A DNA stretch of 8,516 nt from Terriglobia bacterium. GTDB taxonomy: Bacteria; Acidobacteriota; Terriglobia; UBA7540. Of the stretch, positions 1 through 5,949 are shown in pieces. Location of the stretch: NCBI GenBank assembly GCA_030036915.1, contig JASHSC010000673.1, positions 1 through 8,516 of the forward strand. Direction: 5' to 3'. Below the pieces are notes generated by a model, which did no database searches, was not told the origin of the DNA, and saw nothing but the letters and a program-made list of their open reading frames with translations. The position numbers and the translations under genes were made by a program. Each line of letters starts with the position of its first letter. The stretch's first letter is position 1.

Positions 1-391
1 TTTCCGTGCCTGCTGCACGTCCTCGCGTTCTTGCTCGCTGGCGTGCAGCGTTTTTTTTGAACGTGAGATTCCATTTGTTCAACTGATGCCACAAAGCGCC
101 GATCTTGATCGCTACGCCCTGTTCGGCCAGACGTGCGCACAACTCGGCCAAACTCAGTCCCGGCTCCTGGGCAATCCAAGCCCGCAGCACGGACCCCATC
201 TCTGCCACCCGCGAACGACGATGCCCGCCGATCTTAAAGCTGGTGCGTTGGCCTGTCTTCTGCCGCCGCTCCCGCACCCGGTAAACCCATACCCGACTGA
301 CTTCCAGCCGCCGGGCAATCGCCGTCGGCCGTTCTCCCCGATCCAGAGCCCATAACACCCGATCTCGCAAGTCTTGGGAATAGGATTGCAT
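1..391 (-). CDS. IS630-family transposase, N-terminal part, frameshifted and cut by window edge
   Basis: DNA-binding N-terminal part of a transposase that moves an IS630/Tc1-mariner type element. The ATG at 391 opens with MQSYSQDLRDRVLWALDRGE. A helix-turn-helix follows at about residues 20-45 (PTAIARRLEVSRVWVYRVRE), then a second small helical domain to about residue 107. A Shine-Dalgarno-like GGAGG lies upstream of the ATG. The zero frame reads TFKK up to position 53. At a run of eight A (51-58 on the complement) the sensible protein moves to another frame, where TLHASEQEREDVQQARK is a typical IS630 continuation. Removing one A restores a single frame. The zero frame also stays open to the edge but gives an Arg/Ala-rich sequence that does not look like the family. 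The catalytic DDE domain lies outside the window. It may be active by slippage recoding, a decayed copy, or affected by a homopolymer sequencing error. The family call is firm; activity is unknown. Confidence 0.85.
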   Translation of the reverse strand, partial: MQSYSQDLRDRVLWALDRGERPTAIARRLEVSRVWVYRVRERRQKTGQRTSFKIGGHRRSRVAEMGSVLRAWIAQEPGLSLAELCARLAEQGVAIKIGALWHQLNKWNLTFKKNAARQRARTRGRAAGTE

Positions 392-460
392 CTCTGCCGC
401 CCCTCCATTAGCAGATGCATTATCCCACAAAATGTATCTACTTAAATTAAAAATGCTCAA
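1..460 (-). mobile_element. IS630-like insertion sequence, one end, boundary approximate
   Basis: The element is inferred from its transposase, which reads leftwards out of the window. The outer end must lie between the transposase start (391) and the REP-like repeat at 467-491, which resembles other chromosomal copies here. The stretch 421-460 is distinctly AT-rich against its GC-rich surroundings and contains several TA dinucleotides; IS630 elements insert at TA. The terminal inverted repeat cannot be confirmed because its partner is outside the window. Confidence 0.5.
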
Positions 461-466
461 GCCCCT

Positions 467-491
467 GCGACGGTCGATAGACCGCCGCTAC
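467..491 (-). repeat. REP-like palindrome, copy 1
   Basis: Read on the minus strand this begins GTAGCGGCGG and folds back on itself. The inner arms CGGTC (471-475) and GACCG (480-484) are perfect around a GATA loop. The stem extends to 467-488 with a single mismatch. It lies about 40 bases downstream of the stop codon of the nucleotidyltransferase gene. The headpiece GTAGCGGCG recurs exactly at 2439-2447 (complement) and 2313-2321. There is no following T-run, so it is not a standard intrinsic terminator. Confidence 0.65.
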
Positions 492-528
492 AGAATTTCA
501 AACTGAAACACTGACGCGAAACACGCCA

Positions 529-2256
529 TCATCGCTTCTTTGATTTTTGGGCAGGCTTACGGGCGGGTCTCTTGGCTTTACGGGTCGTGGGAGCAGGCTT
601 CCCTGCCCGGCGCGGCCTCGCCGCGCGCGCGGGCTTCCCGGGCTTGGCCGGTTTGACTTTCACAGCGGGCTTCGCTTCCGGCGCAGGCTTCGGCGGCACT
701 GCGGCGGACTTTGGCTTGGCTTGAACGGCTTTGGCGCCGGCTTTGCCTGCAGGCTTAGCGGGCGGAGCAGCGGTTGCAGAAGGCGGATGAGCAGCGGCAG
801 CACCCTTGCCGGGCTCAACCGAAGCGGGTGCGTCAGCGGTCGCGGCGCCTTTCTTCCCTTTGCGGCCGGCTACGGGGGGCTCAGGCAGCGTTTCCTTCTT
901 CTTTTTACCAGGAGGCGACGGTGGGGGCGGCGGTGGCGGTTCCTTGATGCCGGACAGGTCGCGCAATTGCTTGGTGAGCTGCGGCGGCGATTTGAGTTTG
1001 CCATCAAGTTGCAGCACGAAGATGCGGGCAATGATTCGCTCGAACTCCGGTCCGGGTTTGACGCCCAAACCCTGCAATTCCGCGCGCGGCAGTCGGGCCT
1101 GAATTTGCGGAAACTTGAACAGAAAGTTTTTGATGCGGTTCTGCACTTTGGCGCGCTTTGTGAACGCCAGCACGAAAAAAAGCAGCGCCTGGGGTTGCGG
1201 CAAAAGCAGGGTGTAGACCTGGCTCGGCAGGTTGGCCCTGGAACTCGAGAGCAGGCGCTCGAGTTTCTTGGCGTCGTGCTCCAGCCCCAACGCCAGTTTG
1301 ATGGCCTTCGTTTCGCCGATCAGGCGCTTGGCCAGGCGCTGCTTGTGCTCGACGCCTAGCTTTGAGACCAGGCAGTGGAAGTTCAGCAAAAAGGGGTCGG
1401 AGGATGGGGCGCTTTGCATCACGCTGCGAATGCGCGCGAATTGATCGTAATTCAGGCGCCCGGAGGCAAGCTTCTTATCGAGCCCGCCCAGGATTTTGCG
1501 CTCGGCCAGCATTTTGAAAACGCGGCCAGGGTGGTCCTCGTGCAGAATGGCAGCCAGCTCGCGCGACTGTTGGTCCGGGTAAAGGTTCTGCCACGGCCCT
1601 TCTTCCCAGGCGATGTCCAGCCAGCGCTGCGTTCGCTCATCGGGCTTAAAATCCAGGCGCATTCCGAAGCGCAGCAGGCGGTAGATGCGCAAAGGATCGT
1701 CGAGAAAAGTGCGCGAGTGCAGCGCGCGAATTTCGTGCCGCTCGATGTCGCCCGCGCCGTTGGTGGGATCAAGCAGCAGGCCTCGCGAATTGGGGTGAAG
1801 TGAAATGGCCATGGCGTTGATGGCGAAGTCCCGGCGTTTCAAGTCCTCAAACACCGTGGCGGCTCGCACTTCCGGCCGCTGGCCTGGTCGCGCATAAAAC
1901 TCCTCGCGACACATGGCGAGCTCGGCGCGCACACCGCCCGAAAACAGCAGTTCAGCCGAGCCTAGGCGCTCATCTAATTCCTGGTATTCGAGCGTTGGGG
2001 GTGGAGTTCCGGAAGCGGGGCGGGTGGGTTTCTTGCCATCATCCTGGGGAAGACCGCGCAGAAGCCGCTGAATTGGCCCCTCGACAATGAAGTCGAGATC
2101 GCGCACCACTTGTTGGCCGTAAGTGAGGTCGCGGACCGCCCCTCCGGCAAGGTAGAGGTTCAGCCCCTGCTCCGCCGCCAGCCGGCTGAACAGGTTAACC
2201 ACGGCGAATTGTTCTGGGGACAGCCGGCTTTCCATCAGGAAGTTGTAATCGCTCAT
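529..2256 (-). CDS. cca: CCA tRNA nucleotidyltransferase / poly(A) polymerase family protein with basic C-terminal tail
   Basis: Class II nucleotidyltransferase expected to add or repair the CCA end of tRNAs in the cytoplasm; the same fold also includes bacterial poly(A) polymerase. Of 575 residues, the first ~435 are the enzyme. They show LAGGAVRD (36-43), the catalytic pair D53/D55 in RDLDF, RREEFY-like CREEFY (116-121) preceded by E112 where a third carboxylate is expected, RRDFAINAMA (141-150), DDPLRIYRLLRF (186-197), and a late LGVKPGPEFERII motif (397-409) common in CCA enzymes. From about 438 the protein becomes a low-complexity Pro/Lys/Ala/Arg tail, starting with seven or more prolines and ending KSKKR, like histone H1-type tails. 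The start is the first ATG; no good ribosome-binding site is visible. Downstream of xerD on the same strand, 215 bases apart. The family is certain; CCA-adding versus poly(A) activity cannot be settled by reading. Confidence 0.9.
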   Translation of the reverse strand: MSDYNFLMESRLSPEQFAVVNLFSRLAAEQGLNLYLAGGAVRDLTYGQQVVRDLDFIVEGPIQRLLRGLPQDDGKKPTRPASGTPPPTLEYQELDERLGSAELLFSGGVRAELAMCREEFYARPGQRPEVRAATVFEDLKRRDFAINAMAISLHPNSRGLLLDPTNGAGDIERHEIRALHSRTFLDDPLRIYRLLRFGMRLDFKPDERTQRWLDIAWEEGPWQNLYPDQQSRELAAILHEDHPGRVFKMLAERKILGGLDKKLASGRLNYDQFARIRSVMQSAPSSDPFLLNFHCLVSKLGVEHKQRLAKRLIGETKAIKLALGLEHDAKKLERLLSSSRANLPSQVYTLLLPQPQALLFFVLAFTKRAKVQNRIKNFLFKFPQIQARLPRAELQGLGVKPGPEFERIIARIFVLQLDGKLKSPPQLTKQLRDLSGIKEPPPPPPPSPPGKKKKETLPEPPVAGRKGKKGAATADAPASVEPGKGAAAAHPPSATAAPPAKPAGKAGAKAVQAKPKSAAVPPKPAPEAKPAVKVKPAKPGKPARAARPRRAGKPAPTTRKAKRPARKPAQKSKKR

Positions 2257-2312
2257 GGGGTTCGGGTATTGCTACAAAGGAGTTCGCTCTGCTGCCAGTG
2301 GCCCGGTCTGCC

Positions 2313-2360
2313 GTAGCGGCGGCTTTACGCCGTCTTGTGGCGAGGTGAAATCGCCGCTAT
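2313..2360 (+). repeat. Inverted pair of REP-like palindromes (BIME-like)
   Basis: Two GTAGCGGCG headpieces face each other: TAGCGGCG at 2314-2321 on the plus strand and its exact reverse complement CGCCGCTA at 2352-2359. The first copy also forms its own hairpin, CGGC (2320-2323) with GCCG (2329-2332) around TTTAC. The second copy, read on the minus strand, continues ATTTCACCTCGCC. The whole lies between the xer and nucleotidyltransferase genes, upstream of the latter. Confidence 0.6.
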
Positions 2361-2371
2361 GCATTCTATCT

Positions 2372-2389
2372 ACCTATACGACCTATACG
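2372..2389. repeat. Tandem 9-bp repeat, two copies
   Basis: ACCTATACG occurs twice back to back (2372-2380 and 2381-2389), followed by a partial ACTAC. It lies between two REP-like copies in the xer-cca intergenic region. It is too short to assign a function. Confidence 0.5.
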
Positions 2390-2425
2390 ACTACCCATTC
2401 GCTCCCCTTGGGTATCAAGTACGCA

Positions 2426-2447
2426 GGCGATCGGAGATCGCCGCTAC
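2426..2447 (-). repeat. REP-like palindrome, copy 4
   Basis: On the minus strand it reads GTAGCGGCGATCTCCGATCG and closes with CC. GGCGATC (2426-2432) and GATCGCC (2436-2442) form a perfect 7-bp inverted repeat around GGA. It starts about 25 bases after the xer stop codon, in the same orientation and relative position as the copy after the nucleotidyltransferase gene at 467-491. Confidence 0.65.
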
Positions 2448-2471
2448 AAATTTTTGTCGCGAGCTGCAGCT

Positions 2472-3503
2472 TCAGGCTCGAGGATGATGGGTTTGATACA
2501 CTTGCTTCAGCCTTTCCTTCAGCACGTGCGTGTAAATCTGCGTGGTCGAGATGTCGCTATGGCCCAACATCAGTTGAATGGATCGCAAGTCCGCGCCGCG
2601 TTCGAGCAGGTGTGTGGCAAACGAGTGGCGGACCAGGTGCGGAGTCAGCCCCGTGGCGATTTTCGCGCGACGGCCGTAAGCCGTGAGGATCTTCCAAAAA
2701 CCCACGCGCGAAAGCCTGCCGCCACGGCGATTCAGAAACAGCCAGGAGGGGTTGCGCTTGCCGGCCAGCGCCGCGCGTCCGGTGGCAAGGTACGTCTCCA
2801 CGGCGCGCAAGGCCGATTTGCCCACGGGAATCAAACGCTCCTTGCTGCCCTTGCCCGTGCAGCGAACCAGGCCGAGTTCAAAATCGAAGTCGGCAGTGGC
2901 GGAGTTCACCAGCTCGGAAACGCGCATTCCCGTGGCATAGAGCAGTTCCAGCATGGCCTTGTCGCGCAGGCCCAAAGGGGTGGAAACATCCGGCTGGGCG
3001 AGGAGTTTATCAACCTCGTCCGCCGTCAAATAGCTGGGCAGCGATTGACCGAGCTGCGGCGCTTCGACTTGCGCCGTCGGATCGCTGGTGATTCTTCCTT
3101 CACGCATCAGAAAGCGGAAGAGGTTTCGCACCGAGACCAGGTGGCGGGCTCGCGACCGCGCAACCAGTTTGCGTTCGTCTTTAAGCTCTTCGAGGTACAA
3201 ACGAATGTCGTCGCGCTGGAGTTCGCCGGCGGATTTGCCCAGGCGCTGAACGAAGTTGGAGAATTCGACCAGGTCGCGCCGGTAACTCACAATGCTGTTC
3301 GCGGCCAAGCCCTTCTCGACGCGGGCGAAATCAAGGAACGATTGCACCTCGGGGATGAGTGGGAAAGTTGTCAAGACGGGCTGAGGGAGTGGCGTCTCCG
3401 AAGCGGATGCTGGGGCGGCAGCGGGCGCATCACCAAAACCGTCTTCCGCCGGCCCGCGACGGATGTAGTCTGGCACACTCGCCAGATTGGAACGACTCGT
3501 CAA
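2472..3503 (-). CDS. xerD: XerC/XerD-type tyrosine recombinase
   Basis: Site-specific recombinase that, in the Xer family, resolves chromosome dimers at dif with its partner and FtsK. The N-terminal SAM-like core-binding domain covers about residues 50-140 (FLDFARVEKGLAANSIVSYR). The catalytic domain carries the full set: R194 in TGMRVSEL, K218 in GKGSKERLIPVG, H289 and R292 in HLVRHSFATHLL, H315 in LGHSD, and nucleophile Y324 in TQIYTHV. The spacings agree with E. coli XerD as I remember it. At 343 residues it is about 45 longer than usual because of a Pro/Ala-rich N-terminal extension. The start is uncertain: TTG at 3503 has no clear ribosome-binding site, GTG at 3476 is the next option, and the frame stays open upstream of 3503. 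XerD versus XerC cannot be decided here, and a phage or integron-type integrase is less likely given the close Xer motifs. Confidence 0.88.
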   Translation of the reverse strand: MTSRSNLASVPDYIRRGPAEDGFGDAPAAAPASASETPLPQPVLTTFPLIPEVQSFLDFARVEKGLAANSIVSYRRDLVEFSNFVQRLGKSAGELQRDDIRLYLEELKDERKLVARSRARHLVSVRNLFRFLMREGRITSDPTAQVEAPQLGQSLPSYLTADEVDKLLAQPDVSTPLGLRDKAMLELLYATGMRVSELVNSATADFDFELGLVRCTGKGSKERLIPVGKSALRAVETYLATGRAALAGKRNPSWLFLNRRGGRLSRVGFWKILTAYGRRAKIATGLTPHLVRHSFATHLLERGADLRSIQLMLGHSDISTTQIYTHVLKERLKQVYQTHHPRA

Positions 3504-3602
3504 TTCGGCACCACAAAGGAGCGGAAGGATGATGAGAAGTCGTCTCCCTGAGTCAGGTTGGAGGAGTGCAGACTCTTGCCCCCAATTCGTCTTAAGGATT
3601 GT

Positions 3603-3631
3603 CTTATCAGGCGATTAGGAGCTTTTTGCAA
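3603..3631 (-). promoter_or_regulatory. Possible sigma70 promoter for the xer gene
   Basis: On the minus strand TTGCAA (3626-3631) is separated by 17 bases from GATAAG (3603-3608). Each hexamer matches four of six consensus positions. Transcription would start near 3596, giving a leader of about 90 bases before the TTG at 3503. This is a weak match, kept because of its position and spacing. Confidence 0.3.
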
Positions 3632-3661
3632 AACGCGCGCCCCGTTCCGTGGTTGAAATAC

Positions 3662-3689
3662 TTGACAGGCCCGACCCGCGCCCTATACT
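3662..3689 (+). promoter_or_regulatory. Strong sigma70-type promoter for the 178-residue protein gene
   Basis: A perfect -35 hexamer TTGACA (3662-3667) is followed after 16 bases by TATACT (3684-3689), five of six matches to the -10 consensus. Transcription should begin near 3696, about 65 bases before the GTG start at 3761. It is the best housekeeping promoter visible in the window and points away from the xer gene. Confidence 0.65.
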
Positions 3690-3760
3690 AGCACAAGCCA
3701 AACTCTTAGGCCAAGTGGCAATTAACAGTAGATGGCGTTGAGATTCCAGATATATCGACT

Positions 3761-4297
3761 GTGAGAAACGGCTCATCCTCAACTCGGAAACGCGTAGTGG
3801 TTCGCAAGCTTGATAAGGGCCTCGTGAAAGGCTTCCTTGACCCCACTGGCTACCTTACTAGCGACGTGGAGGTGCTTGACCGCGAAGGCCGCTTGATTCA
3901 TGTCCCGATGACAACGGTCAAAGGCGTGTTCTTTGTCCGGGACTTTGACGGCAATCCGGATCGCGCCGAGCGCAAGGTGTTCCGCAGCCGGCCCCGGCTG
4001 GCAGGGCTCTGGGTGCGCATGACTTTTAAGGACACGGAAGTGCTGGAAGCGCTCCTTCCCAACAACCTTCTGGACATTAACCCGCTCGGATTCTTGGTAA
4101 CCCCGCTCGACGTCTACTCCAACAACCTGCGAGCCTTCATTCCCCGCACCGCCCTGAGCGAAATGGAAGTGCTCGGAGTGATTTCCGACGGCGTGGTGAA
4201 GCGTATGTCCCAGCGCGCTGCGCAGGCCAAAGTCACGGCCAGTGCTGAGCAGCAGTTTGGGCTGTTTGCGATGAGCAATTCCGGAGAGAAGAAGTAG
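3761..4297 (+). CDS. Conserved-looking protein of unknown function, possible duplicated beta unit
   Basis: I do not recognise a named family with confidence. The 178-residue product has no signal peptide or membrane segment, so it is probably cytoplasmic. It starts basic (SSSTRKRVVVRKLDKG), and residues 12-60 and 84-140 look like two related beta-rich units. Each begins VR, contains a hydrophobic strand pattern, and ends with a similar hairpin: GRLIHVPMTTVKGVFFV in the first and NLRAFIPRTALSEMEVLGV in the second. The end (150-178) is polar and probably flexible. The GTG at 3761 is the chosen start; the ATG at 3732 is out of frame and the ribosome-binding site is poor. A near-consensus promoter stands about 70 bases upstream. 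It converges on the response regulator gene, which together with the PilZ gene hints at a signalling setting, though that is inference only. Confidence 0.75.
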   Translation: MRNGSSSTRKRVVVRKLDKGLVKGFLDPTGYLTSDVEVLDREGRLIHVPMTTVKGVFFVRDFDGNPDRAERKVFRSRPRLAGLWVRMTFKDTEVLEALLPNNLLDINPLGFLVTPLDVYSNNLRAFIPRTALSEMEVLGVISDGVVKRMSQRAAQAKVTASAEQQFGLFAMSNSGEKK

Positions 4298-4301
4298 CAT
4301 T

Positions 4302-4351
4302 GTGGCGCCGGCGTTTAGCCTGCCACTTGCCGGGTTCAAGCCCGGCGCTAC
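4302..4351 (+). repeat. Inverted pair of REP-like elements between convergent genes
   Basis: GTGGCGCCGG (4302-4311) faces CCGGCGCTAC (4342-4351), which reads GTAGCGCCGG on the other strand; nine of ten positions match. Inside it, GCCGGG (4329-4334) and CCCGGC (4341-4346) form a perfect 6-bp hairpin. The layout matches the pair at 2313-2360 but with a GTAGCGCCGG headpiece. It sits five bases after the stop codon of the 178-residue protein gene and may act as a bidirectional transcript end, although no T-run is present. Confidence 0.55.
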
Positions 4352-4412
4352 ATTCAAACCAGGACAGCACCTGGGCGGCGGGTCGTGCGCATGACGCTGG
4401 CGCTGCCGTGCC

Positions 4413-5108
4413 TTATCGCGGCGGGACGGTTGCCTGAATGGGAGGCAGTTCAAGGCGCTGGTGGATGGCGTAGAGGACGAGTTCCAGGCGGTCGGAGACC
4501 CCGACCTTGTCGTAGATGGTGCGCAGATGGTTCTTCACCGTCTGCTCCGAAATGGTAAGGTGGCTGCTGATTTCCTTGTTGTGCCATCCCTGCATCAAGT
4601 AGCTGATAATGACCTTCTCGCGGCGGGTGAGCGTGTCAACCGGGCGGGGCGGGGCTTCGGGCCGCGCCTCAAGGAGCTTGGCCATGGTGGAGACGTGGCG
4701 CTTGGGAATCCATGTTTCGCCCGCGGTCACGCGCCGGGCGCACTTGACGAAGAGTTGCGGGTCAACGGACTTGAGAATCACTCCCGCGGCGCCGTTGCGT
4801 ACGTGGCGCATCGAGGCATCATCCGATAAGGAGGATGAGGTCGCTACGACTTTGCATTCGGGAGCAATCTTCACAATCGAAGCGATCAGATTTCCGTTGC
4901 TCTCATTGAGGAGGTCTTCCTTAATGAAGACCAGGTCAGGCCGAAAGGTCTCGGTCCTCTCCACGACCTCTTCGGGTGTTTCCGCCTCCGCGACGACACG
5001 CATATCGTCCTCAAGGGCAAACAGTTTCTTGAGGCCAAGTATGAAGATGCCCTCCCGGTCAGCAACGAGCACCCGAATCTTTTTCTTTGAACGGCGGACT
5101 GTTCCCAT
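4413..5108 (-). CDS. NarL/LuxR-type response regulator with a non-canonical receiver
   Basis: DNA-binding transcription regulator. Numbering is from the ATG at 5108, which has AGGA seven bases upstream; a TTG at 5126 would add six residues. The receiver domain (about 11-125) keeps one acidic-pocket residue (D17 in VADREGIF, where DD is usual), the switch T90 (VVATSSS) and the conserved K113 (GAAGVILKS). The phospho-acceptor position in PDLVFIKEDLL is K63 instead of Asp. The LuxR-type helix-turn-helix (about 160-215) is canonical: LTRREKVIISYL, NKEISSHLTISEQTVKNHLR, then VSDRLELVLYA. Length is typical for the family. With Lys at the acceptor site it probably does not use ordinary Asp phosphorylation; E64 or D65 nearby are possible but unlikely substitutes. 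It lies 113 bases downstream of the PilZ gene on the same strand, with a strong hairpin in between. No cognate histidine kinase is in the window. Confidence 0.9.
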   Translation of the reverse strand: MGTVRRSKKKIRVLVADREGIFILGLKKLFALEDDMRVVAEAETPEEVVERTETFRPDLVFIKEDLLNESNGNLIASIVKIAPECKVVATSSSLSDDASMRHVRNGAAGVILKSVDPQLFVKCARRVTAGETWIPKRHVSTMAKLLEARPEAPPRPVDTLTRREKVIISYLMQGWHNKEISSHLTISEQTVKNHLRTIYDKVGVSDRLELVLYAIHQRLELPPIQATVPPR

Positions 5109-5130
5109 TCGTTGATCCTGAATCAAGCGC

Positions 5131-5152
5131 CCCGGGCAAACCCCTGCCCGGG
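5131..5152. other. Strong hairpin in the leader of the response regulator gene
   Basis: CCCGGGCA (5131-5138) and TGCCCGGG (5145-5152) form a perfect 8-bp stem around AACCCC. It lies about 20 bases before the ATG of the response regulator and about 70 bases after the PilZ stop. Neither strand has a convincing T-run after it, so it fits an operator, an mRNA leader structure or a weak terminator equally well. Confidence 0.5.
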
Positions 5153-5221
5153 CTCTTTACAGCAAATGATACAGTCTTTTTGGAAGGCCTGCGGCGAGAA
5201 TTCTCCCGGCGGCCGAAATTG

Positions 5222-5578
5222 CTAACTTGTCGCTTTCGAGGCCGGCCTGTCCGCAGACGCAGCCGACTTCACCGGACGCAGTTCGTACTCATCAATGACT
5301 GCGCCCAAACCCTGAACCGCGCCGACTTGGTTCCATCTTACCACTCGGCCTTGGCACAAGAGCTCCAAGGGAACCTTGGTAACCTCTTTGGGAAGCTTTA
5401 CCTTGATCATCACGGAAGTTGCTCGGTGCAAGCGTGCGGCAACTTCAATGAATAATCCGCTCCCGCTGATGTTCCCCGTCTTTCCCATCGCATGCCGGAG
5501 ACTTCCAGACCGATTCTTCCACCGGATTTCAACCGGAAGCTCTACCGGAATTCGCTTGCTGGTTCGACGATGGCTCAT
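5222..5578 (-). CDS. Single-domain PilZ protein, likely c-di-GMP receptor
   Basis: Stand-alone PilZ domain of 118 residues, expected to bind cyclic di-GMP in the cytoplasm and pass the signal to a partner. Both binding motifs are intact: RxxxR at R5-R9 (HRRTSKR) and the D/NxSxxG motif as N37-I-S39-G-S-G42, followed by the beta-barrel (VMIKVKLP, GRVVRW, GLGAVIDEYE to about 101). A short Ser/Ala-rich tail ends the protein. The ATG at 5578 is chosen because AGGA lies seven bases upstream and it places the RxxxR motif at the N-terminus as usual. The frame stays open to 5998, but that extension is low-complexity and unlike any domain I know; the ATG at 5617 is a second option. Its position just upstream of a response regulator suggests shared signalling, though 113 bases separate them. 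The target of the PilZ protein cannot be read from sequence. Confidence 0.85.
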   Translation of the reverse strand: MSHRRTSKRIPVELPVEIRWKNRSGSLRHAMGKTGNISGSGLFIEVAARLHRATSVMIKVKLPKEVTKVPLELLCQGRVVRWNQVGAVQGLGAVIDEYELRPVKSAASADRPASKATS

Positions 5579-5687
5579 ATGTGCATCCTGACTCCCAGGA
5601 CGGTCCGAAGCGAACATCTTAGCTCGTTTCCAGCCGCCTCGCAAGTGTGGCGAGGTAACTTTATTGATCCCGCTTGCGCGGATGAAG

Positions 5688-5744
5688 AAGCGGCATACCG
5701 GAGCCTTGGGAATGGCGTACCCTTGTTCACCCCGGTATGCGCTT
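5688..5744. other. Long inverted repeat, candidate structured RNA element
   Basis: AAGCG (5688-5692) plus CATACCGG (5694-5701) pairs with CCGGTATG (5732-5739) plus CGCTT (5740-5744): 13 base pairs interrupted by one bulged G at 5693. The 30-base loop contains a further GGG (5708-5710) / CCC (5720-5722) pairing. No T-run follows on either strand, so it is not an intrinsic terminator. It starts 110 bases upstream of the PilZ start codon. Confidence 0.55.
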
Positions 5745-5930
5745 TGACTGCCACTACCAAATTGCCCACGACCGGGAGAGCCGGGGGTGGACTGTGACCA
5801 GGTAACCGGAAGGCCTGCGGCTGCTGCCAGCGCGGGGAATCCAGCTACTTTTGCCTTACCACCAGAATGGAGGCGAGGCAGTGTTAGAACCAACCTACGC
5901 CCTCTTGACTTCTTATCAAAGACTCCTTTT

Positions 5931-5949
5931 GTACCGGTACTTTCGTACC
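5931..5949. other. Overlapping palindrome and hairpin
   Basis: GTACCGGTAC (5931-5940) is a perfect 10-bp palindrome, and its second half GGTAC also pairs with GTACC at 5945-5949 around TTTC. On the minus strand that is a GGTAC-GAAA-GTACC hairpin with a GNRA-type tetraloop. The two pairings exclude each other, so this could be an operator or part of a switching RNA leader. Confidence 0.45.

Noticed and set aside
547..1359. Plus-strand open frame (270 codons) opposite the nucleotidyltransferase tail
   Set aside because: Mirror of the low-complexity Lys/Pro/Ala tail; the Gly/Arg-rich translation is what the complement of such codons gives.
2454..3551. Long plus-strand open frame (365 codons) opposite the xer gene
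   Set aside because: It is antisense to a gene with complete catalytic motifs and its translation is rich in Arg/Gln/Ala without domain-like patterns: a GC-rich shadow frame.
5196..5205. GAGAATTCTC palindrome after the PilZ stop
   Set aside because: A 10-bp palindrome without further symmetry or a T-run is weak evidence for an operator or terminator.
5796..5830. SRP RNA-like stretch (ACCAGG..CCGGAAGG..GGCTGC)
   Set aside because: The conserved SRP core order and the GGAAGCAGCC-type segment are missing; the similarity is short and likely chance.
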